Below, one piece after another: positions 4,734 through 10,105 of a stretch of 10,105 bases of DNA. This DNA is from Methanobacteriaceae archaeon. GTDB lineage: Archaea; Methanobacteriota; Methanobacteria; Methanobacteriales; Methanobacteriaceae. The translations under genes were made by a program, and so were the position numbers. Positions within the stretch are counted from its first letter, which is position 1; every line of letters begins with the position of its first letter. The DNA is taken from NCBI GenBank assembly GCA_900769095.1, contig CAAGFH010000272.1:1-10105 (forward strand). Direction: 5' to 3'. The notes under the pieces are model-generated. The model saw only the letters and a program-made list of their open reading frames with translations, was not told the DNA's origin and did no database searches.

Positions 4734-6890
4734 ATGCATGAAGTAATTGTATGTGAGAAGCCAACATCTGCTGAAAAGATTGCAAAGGCGCTTTCGCCTA
4801 GTGCAAAAAAGAAAGTATATAATAAAAAGGTAAAATATTGGGAACTCGAAAAGGATTCAAAAAACATTACAGTTGTATCTGCTGTAGGACATTTGTATTC
4901 ACTTACTCCTGATAACCCAAAGGATAATGTTTATTTTAATCTTCATTGGGCTCCTGCTTATGAAGTTAATAAAAAGGGCAGTGGATTTACTAAAGATTAT
5001 GTACGTGCAATCAAAAAGCTTGCAAAAAATGCAGATTCCTATGTTCATGCATGCGATTATGATACCGAAGGTACCTTAATAGGTTATAATGCATTAAGAT
5101 ATGCATGTGGTCAGGAAAATTTGGATAAAATTTCCCGTATGAAATTTTCCACTTTAACTAAAAAAGACTTGCTTGAAGCATATGATAATAGAATAGATCT
5201 TGATATGAATCAGGTAGATACCGGTATTGCAAGACATGTTTTGGATTATTATTTTGGTGTAAATATTTCTAAAGCATTAATGAAATCAGTAAGCAGTGCC
5301 AAACACAGATTCTTAAAATTATCTGCAGGACGTGTACAAACTCCTACATTATCTATTTTAGTTGAAAGAGAAAAAGAAATTAAAGAATTTGTCCCAGAAC
5401 CATACTGGTTAATTAAAGCTATTGTCGAAAGCGATATTGAAGTTAACCACGTTGATGGTAAAATCTTTGATAAAAAAAGAGCTGAAGAGATAATGACTAA
5501 ATGTCAAGGAAAAGATGCTGTAGTGGATAATATTAAACTTTCCAATTCCACAACAAAACCTCCTGTTCCATTTAACTTAGGAGGACTTCAGTCTGAAGCT
5601 TATAATGTATTTGGATTTTCACCTAAAAAGACTCAAACTATTGCTCAAAATCTCTATACTTCAGGATATACTTCATACCCACGTACTTCCTCACAAAAAT
5701 TACCTGAAAGTTTGGATTTCAAATCAATATTTGGTCAATTAAGCAATGACAAAGAATTCAAACAGCATATTGATCAGCTTCCATCCAAGTTAAATCCAAA
5801 TAATGGTAAAAAGGATGATGCAGCTCACCCTGCAATTCACCCAACTGGAATTTTACCTCAAGGTTTATCTAAGGATGATAAAAAGATTTATCAGCTTATT
5901 GTTTACAGATTCATTGCAGTATTCTTTGAAGCTGCTAAGTTCGAAACAATGAGTACTACTTTAGATATTGAAGATGAAAAATTCAGATTCAAACGCAGAA
6001 GAGTTACTCATAAAGGATGGATGGAACATTATCCATTTAGAAAAATCGATGATGAGATATTCCCTGATATTAAAGAGGGAGATCTTATGAAGGTTTTAGA
6101 ATTAATTTCAGATGAAAAAGAAACTAAACCTCCTGCAAGATATAATCAGGCTTCTCTTATTAAGGAACTTGAAAAAAGAGAACTTGGTACTAAAGCAACA
6201 CGTGCAGATATTATCGATAAGTTGTATGATCGTAAATACATAAACGGTACTCAGCAAATTGAGGTAAATCAGCTTGGAGAAAACATGATTGACACTTTAA
6301 GCACATATTGTAATAATTTAACTTCAGAAGAGCTTACTAGGGATTTGGAAATCAAACTTGAAGGTATTAGCGACAATAGTTCCAGTCGTAATGAAATTGT
6401 AAAAGAAGGTAAAAAAGAAGTAAAAGTCATTTTGGATGATATTACTAAAAACTCAAAAGAAATAGGTTCTAAATTATATGAATCCTATCAGGAAAGTAAT
6501 ATTGTTGGAACTTGTCCTACCTGTGGTGGAAATCTTGTAAAAAGATATTCTCCAAAAACTAAAAGTTCATTTGTGGGATGTGCTAACTATCCAGACTGTA
6601 CTACTAGCTATTCTATTCCAAAAGGAACTAATTTCCTTAAGAAAACCTGTGAAAAATGTGGTCTTCCGATAATTTCATTTGGTAAACCTCGTCAAAGAGC
6701 ATGTCTTGATCCTAACTGTGGAAAAGACAAAACCAAAGTTCATAAACCTACTGAAGTGGGTGAATGTCCTGAATGTGGTAAACCACTTTTAAAACGTTCA
6801 GGCCGTTATGGTGAATTCATCGGATGTAAAGGTTTTCCAAAATGTCGCTTTACATGTTCTGTTGATGAGCTTAAAAGTAAATTAAAATAA
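4734..6890 (+). CDS. topA: DNA topoisomerase I (type IA), archaeal form
   Basis: The 718-residue enzyme relaxes negative supercoils by cutting and rejoining one strand through a 5'-phosphotyrosine. The N-terminal Toprim domain shows [12 protein letters not shown] (Glu8, Lys9) and CDYDTEG (Asp108, Asp110, Glu112), the metal-binding acidic cluster. DYDTEG instead of the bacterial DPDREG marks the archaeal branch. [11 protein letters not shown] (about 198-208) is a conserved family block. The catalytic tyrosine is Tyr315 in SYPRTSS. The C-terminus has three Cys4 zinc modules starting at Cys594 (CPTCGG), Cys639 (CEKCG) and Cys678 (CPECGK); the first and third include the usual GC-x-PxC second half. 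No helicase module is present, so it is not reverse gyrase. The start is ATG 4734, preceded by a GGGGGT block and its own TATA box. Flanking T-rich DNA suggests a single-gene transcript. Confidence 0.96.
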   Translation: MHEVIVCEKPTSAEKIAKALSPSAKKKVYNKKVKYWELEKDSKNITVVSAVGHLYSLTPDNPKDNVYFNLHWAPAYEVNKKGSGFTKDYVRAIKKLAKNADSYVHACDYDTEGTLIGYNALRYACGQENLDKISRMKFSTLTKKDLLEAYDNRIDLDMNQVDTGIARHVLDYYFGVNISKALMKSVSSAKHRFLKLSAGRVQTPTLSILVEREKEIKEFVPEPYWLIKAIVESDIEVNHVDGKIFDKKRAEEIMTKCQGKDAVVDNIKLSNSTTKPPVPFNLGGLQSEAYNVFGFSPKKTQTIAQNLYTSGYTSYPRTSSQKLPESLDFKSIFGQLSNDKEFKQHIDQLPSKLNPNNGKKDDAAHPAIHPTGILPQGLSKDDKKIYQLIVYRFIAVFFEAAKFETMSTTLDIEDEKFRFKRRRVTHKGWMEHYPFRKIDDEIFPDIKEGDLMKVLELISDEKETKPPARYNQASLIKELEKRELGTKATRADIIDKLYDRKYINGTQQIEVNQLGENMIDTLSTYCNNLTSEELTRDLEIKLEGISDNSSSRNEIVKEGKKEVKVILDDITKNSKEIGSKLYESYQESNIVGTCPTCGGNLVKRYSPKTKSSFVGCANYPDCTTSYSIPKGTNFLKKTCEKCGLPIISFGKPRQRACLDPNCGKDKTKVHKPTEVGECPECGKPLLKRSGRYGEFIGCKGFPKCRFTCSVDELKSKLK

Positions 6891-6960
6891 TCTTTTAATT
6901 TATTTTTAATCAATATCTATTTTTTTAATAATTTTTTTCATATTTTTATTATTTATTTTT
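6891..6960 (+). terminator. T-rich termination zone after topA
   Basis: Several T-runs follow the topA stop, including two of seven T (6920-6926 and 6932-6938). No hairpin is evident. This matches U-rich archaeal termination without a stem-loop. Confidence 0.5.
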
Positions 6961-7153
6961 AATATTTTTGGATTTTAGTCAATTCTTATTTATTTTTTAG
7001 GATATGCACAATACTTAATAATGTTAAAAAATAAACCTATAATCTAATAAAAATATTTTTTCTTTCAATATTTTTATTTTTAAAATTATTAATTTAATTA
7101 AATTGCTTTGAAACTCAAAGTAATGTCATGAACGAATTAAATGAGGAAATTTA
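6961..7153 (+). promoter_or_regulatory. Spacer and presumed promoter region of aglB
   Basis: This AT-rich stretch completes a 263-bp gap with no credible gene. No TATA box is as clear as those of tbp or topA; the best candidate is the symmetric AATTTAATTAAATT at about 7091-7104, which would start transcription near 7122. A 6-bp inverted repeat, CTTTGA/TCAAAG, lies at 7106-7120. An 8-codon frame at 7128-7154 ends at the aglB start. The ribosome-binding site is GAGG at 7143-7146, 7 nt before ATG 7154. Confidence 0.4.
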
Positions 7154-9844
7154 ATGAATAAAGAAACAAAAATGACAATAGTCAAGTCAGTATTTATTGT
7201 TTTAATTTTGCTCGCAGTCGTTTTTGCACTTAAGATGCCTGCTGCAGATTTACATATTATACCTGATGAGGCTAAAGGAGATTACGTTGATGCTTCTGGT
7301 CTTCCTTATTTTAGTGAAATGGATTCATATTATAACTTAAGGTTGACTGAAGATTATGTTGATCATGGTTTTGTAGGTGATCAGCAAATAAACGGTAGTG
7401 AGTGGGATATGCACAGATATGCTCCTACCGGTAACGAAATTAATTATGAACTGGGTATTGTGTATGTCACTTCCTTTTTGCATGATCTTGCTAACAAGTT
7501 CTTTGGAGGAGATTTCTCAGTTAGAGAAATTGCATTCTGGACTGGTGCTATTATATCCACACTTGCAGTAATTCCAGCTTACATTTTCTCAAGAAGATTA
7601 ACCAATGAGTATGGTGCAATTGTTGCTACCTTAATTATAGCTCTTGCTCCAAACTACTTCGCACACACATTCCCTGGTTTCTTCGATACAGATATGTTCT
7701 ATTACATATTTTCATTGTTCTTCATATTCTTCTTTGTAGAATGTATAAGAACCGAAGATATCAAATACAAAGTATTATTTGCAATTTTATCAATTGTATC
7801 TATTGGTTTGTTCTCTCAATCTTGGACTGGTTACATATTTTACATTGGTCTTATGGGAATATTCGCAATTGTTTATCTTATTGCATGTTACTACTTTAAT
7901 GTTGGTGAAGATACTCCTGAAAACTATTCAAGCAAATTCCAATGGTTTATTAATCAAAGTGCTTTAAAATCCATTGTTATTTTAGGAATTATTGGATTTA
8001 TTGGTCTTGCAATATTCAAAGGATTAGATGGAGTATTAGGATTATTCAGTAGTTTATTCGGATTACTTTCATTGCAATCTGCATCTAGGGTTGTTGGTGG
8101 ATTCCCTAACGTACTTGTATCTGTTGCAGAGATGCAAATTCCAGCTATGCTTGGAAGCGGTATGAACTCATTGTTCTTAGCTAACACTGCTGGTGCTGTA
8201 AACGGTATTGGTGGTATTGGTGTTTTATTCGCAGGTTTAACTGTACTTTACTTATTCGTAAGAAACATGTTAAGACTTAGAGGCGGTTCAGTAATTTCAA
8301 ATGAAGCTGCTAAACCACATAAATCTGAAAGATTGGCTGCATCCAAAAGACTCGACAACAGCCGTAAACTTAAAATTGATTTAAGCAAATTCAATTTAGA
8401 ACATGTTTCAGACATTTTATCTGATAAAAAATTAACAATATTATACGGTACTTTATTTGTAGTATGGATTGTATTAACTGCTCTTGCAGTAACCAGAGGT
8501 TCAAGGTTCATTACCACAATCGTATTACCATTTGCTCTTTTAACTGGTATTTTTGTAGGTATTGCAATCGAATACATTAAAACCAAAATCAATGATGACA
8601 GAATTTTATTAGCAGTCACAGTTATTGCAGCTATTTTCGTTGCAGTTCCTGCTGTTACTGTTAACACCGTTCTTGGTATTTTAGCATTTGTAATCATTGT
8701 TGGTGCTGGTGCTGCATCTGTTTATGTAATCAAACCAAAAGCAATGTCTAAAAATGTTACTCCACTTAAAAAACAAGTTGCAGTTATTGCTTTAGTTCTT
8801 GCTTTGGTAACTCCATGTGTATGTGGAGCATTCTTAACATCTGAAACTGTAGTTCCAGGTACTAGTGATCCAATGTGGAATTCAATGGAATGGATTAATC
8901 AGACCCAACCTGCTGATACTGTAATTACATCCTGGTGGGACTTCGGTTACCTCTTTGAGATTGCTGCTGATAAACAAGTAACTTTCGATGGAGGTTCTCA
9001 GTCAGGGGACCGTGCTTTCTGGCTGGGTAAAGCAATGACTACTGATAATTTAGAATTATCTGCAGGTATTTTCAGAATGCTTGATACAACTGGTGGAAAA
9101 GCTGTTGAATCATTAATGAACATTACTGGTGATTCAGGTAAATCAACCGATATTTTAATCGATATTTTACCAATGAAAGCAGTTGATGCTCAAAAAACAT
9201 TACAAACCAAGTATCATTTAACTGGTGCACAGGCTAAAGATGTTGTTCAGTATTCACACCCTGAAAACCCTCGTCCAGTAATATTTGTTGCATCTTCCGA
9301 TATGCTTCAAAAGGCTGGTTGGTGGAGTTACTTCGGTGCATGGGACTTTAAAAATCAAAGTTCTGAAAACTACAACTATTATGTGCCATCAGAACAAGTA
9401 AAAGTAAATCCAGGTTCTACCGGTAAATTGAAATTACTTGATGATCAAGGAATGACCATTAATGCTGTAATCCAAAGAGGTAGTGGAAACAACTCAACTA
9501 CTGCATACACTGAAGCAGTCTACACTGACAGTGGAAAACAGATTATGGTAAACGACACTCCATATAATCCATTAAACATTTCACATATGATTGTCGTTGA
9601 AGACGGAATGGTTATGAAAAACGAATCTGTTGGTAATGTGAAAGATGCAAACTTTACTTTATTGTTAATGGGTGAAAAGAATCAGTACACACCAATCTTA
9701 ATGAGCAATGAATTAGCAAATTCAATGTTTACCAGATTATACTTATACGGTGGAGCTGGTCAAAACATATTTGAAAATGTTCACGCAGAAAACGGAGTAT
9801 TGTTGTTTAAAGTAAACTTTAATAATACTGCTGCTGGTTCATAG
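7154..9844 (+). CDS. aglB: Oligosaccharyltransferase catalytic subunit AglB (STT3 family)
   Basis: This 896-residue membrane enzyme transfers a lipid-linked glycan to Asn in Asn-X-Ser/Thr sites of exported proteins, outside the cell membrane. It begins with a short basic N-terminus and a hydrophobic helix (about 8-28). The first external loop holds the catalytic acidic motif in SEMDSYYNLRL (Asp57). A second acidic motif, FFDTDMF (Asp178, Asp180), and SVAEMQ, the likely equivalent of the TIXE/SVSE loop motif, follow. About a dozen hydrophobic segments continue to roughly residue 565. The soluble C-terminal domain carries the family signature WWDFG (594-598), which recognises the +2 Ser/Thr. 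Several NxS/T sequons (for example NQT, NNST, NES) in this domain could be self-glycosylated. A charged stretch of about 60 residues (370-429) interrupts the membrane part. ATG 7154 is fixed by GAGG 7 nt upstream. Confidence 0.95.
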   Translation: MNKETKMTIVKSVFIVLILLAVVFALKMPAADLHIIPDEAKGDYVDASGLPYFSEMDSYYNLRLTEDYVDHGFVGDQQINGSEWDMHRYAPTGNEINYELGIVYVTSFLHDLANKFFGGDFSVREIAFWTGAIISTLAVIPAYIFSRRLTNEYGAIVATLIIALAPNYFAHTFPGFFDTDMFYYIFSLFFIFFFVECIRTEDIKYKVLFAILSIVSIGLFSQSWTGYIFYIGLMGIFAIVYLIACYYFNVGEDTPENYSSKFQWFINQSALKSIVILGIIGFIGLAIFKGLDGVLGLFSSLFGLLSLQSASRVVGGFPNVLVSVAEMQIPAMLGSGMNSLFLANTAGAVNGIGGIGVLFAGLTVLYLFVRNMLRLRGGSVISNEAAKPHKSERLAASKRLDNSRKLKIDLSKFNLEHVSDILSDKKLTILYGTLFVVWIVLTALAVTRGSRFITTIVLPFALLTGIFVGIAIEYIKTKINDDRILLAVTVIAAIFVAVPAVTVNTVLGILAFVIIVGAGAASVYVIKPKAMSKNVTPLKKQVAVIALVLALVTPCVCGAFLTSETVVPGTSDPMWNSMEWINQTQPADTVITSWWDFGYLFEIAADKQVTFDGGSQSGDRAFWLGKAMTTDNLELSAGIFRMLDTTGGKAVESLMNITGDSGKSTDILIDILPMKAVDAQKTLQTKYHLTGAQAKDVVQYSHPENPRPVIFVASSDMLQKAGWWSYFGAWDFKNQSSENYNYYVPSEQVKVNPGSTGKLKLLDDQGMTINAVIQRGSGNNSTTAYTEAVYTDSGKQIMVNDTPYNPLNISHMIVVEDGMVMKNESVGNVKDANFTLLLMGEKNQYTPILMSNELANSMFTRLYLYGGAGQNIFENVHAENGVLLFKVNFNNTAAGS

Positions 9845-9852
9845 GCAGCACT

Positions 9853-9885
9853 GATTGGGATTTTCCCAATCTAAAATTTTTTTTT
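9853..9885 (+). terminator. Hairpin plus T-tract terminator after aglB
   Basis: GATTGGGA (9853-9860) pairs exactly with TCCCAATC (9864-9871) around a 3-nt loop, and nine T follow at 9877-9885 after a short A-rich gap. The stem begins 8 nt after the aglB stop codon. The following GTPase gene starts 18 nt after the T-tract, leaving little room for a separate promoter. Confidence 0.72.
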
Positions 9886-9903
9886 ACATAATATGGTGAT
9901 TTA

Positions 9904-10105
9904 ATGGGGATTGAAGAGAAAATAAAAGATATTGAAGAGGAAATACAAAAGACACCATATAATAAAGCTACTTCACATCACATTGGTAAGCTTAAAGCTA
10001 AATTATCTAAATTAAAAGAAGAATCATTACAAAGAAGTAGTGGTGGCCATAAAGGTCAAGGATTTCATGTAAAAAAAACAGGAGATGCAACAGTTGTGCT
10101 TGTTG
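9904..10105 (+). CDS. DRG-family GTP-binding protein, N-terminal part (cut by window edge)
   Basis: The first 67 codons are present. The product begins [40 protein letters not shown], the charged helical N-terminus typical of archaeal and eukaryotic DRG (Rbg-like) GTPases, and continues with a Gly/His/Lys-rich [21 protein letters not shown]. In this family that stretch leads directly into the P-loop (GxPxxGKS/T), which would fall just beyond the edge. These translation-associated GTPases of the Obg/DRG group interact with ribosomes. A GGTGAT ribosome-binding site at 9895-9900 sits 3 nt before ATG 9904, placing the GG core 7 nt from the start. The P-loop is not visible, so the call rests on the N-terminal pattern alone. 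Confidence 0.85.
   Translation, partial: MGIEEKIKDIEEEIQKTPYNKATSHHIGKLKAKLSKLKEESLQRSSGGHKGQGFHVKKTGDATVVLV

Noticed and set aside
6891-7153. Possible small RNA or small gene in the topA-aglB spacer
   Set aside because: Only T/A-rich runs and very short frames are present. There is no box C/D pair, tRNA-like fold or ribosome-binding site with a longer frame.
8248-8697. Minus-strand open frame of 149 codons opposite aglB
   Set aside because: It is antisense to the aglB membrane region. Its hydrophobic and threonine-rich composition mirrors that gene, and it shows no recognisable domain.
1-10105. CRISPR arrays, insertion sequences, phage genes, toxin-antitoxin or defence systems
   Set aside because: No spaced repeats, transposase or integrase motifs, terminal inverted repeats or known defence domains were seen. 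All larger genes are core archaeal functions with uniform AT-rich codon use.

Overview
The window is a chromosomal housekeeping segment from a methanogenic archaeon, most likely a Methanobrevibacter or close relative in the Methanobacteriales. The evidence is strongly AT-rich DNA, an archaeal TATA-binding protein, an archaeal-type topoisomerase I, an AglB oligosaccharyltransferase, a DRG-family GTPase, and a homocitrate synthase of the coenzyme B pathway, an enzyme typical of methanogens. From memory, a similar gene order occurs in Methanothermobacter. I could not check this, and the species is not resolved.

Left part, minus strand (1-2040): a CYTH-domain protein, then aksA (homocitrate synthase), then the first 90 codons of a homoaconitase-type large subunit (hacA/aksD) that runs off the left edge. 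aksA and hacA are 6 nt apart. Together they give the first steps of the 2-oxoacid chain elongation that makes the C8 precursor of coenzyme B.

Centre (2041-4630): a 315-bp AT-rich divergent intergenic region holds a TATA box in each direction and a 19-bp near-perfect palindrome next to the CYTH promoter. On the plus strand, tbp is followed after 12 nt by serB. This serB carries a complete phosphoserine phosphatase domain joined to a long coiled coil. A hairpin plus T-tract overlaps the serB stop codon. Just after it lies a 48-codon gene for a four-cysteine, probably zinc-binding, protein.

Right part (4631-10105): topA, with its own TATA box and three C-terminal Cys4 zinc motifs, then a T-rich spacer, then aglB (the catalytic STT3-type oligosaccharyltransferase), a hairpin/T-tract terminator, and the start of a DRG-family GTPase cut by the right edge.

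Three genes (aksA, tbp, serB) appear to start with TTG. For tbp, serB, aglB, the Cys4 gene and the GTPase, the GG core of the ribosome-binding site lies 7-8 nt from the start codon, which supports those choices. I see no mobile element, CRISPR array, rRNA, tRNA, defence locus or clearly new system. The points most worth a second look are the palindromic operator candidate, the SerB-coiled-coil fusion coupled to tbp, the small Cys4 protein, and two terminators placed immediately before downstream genes.
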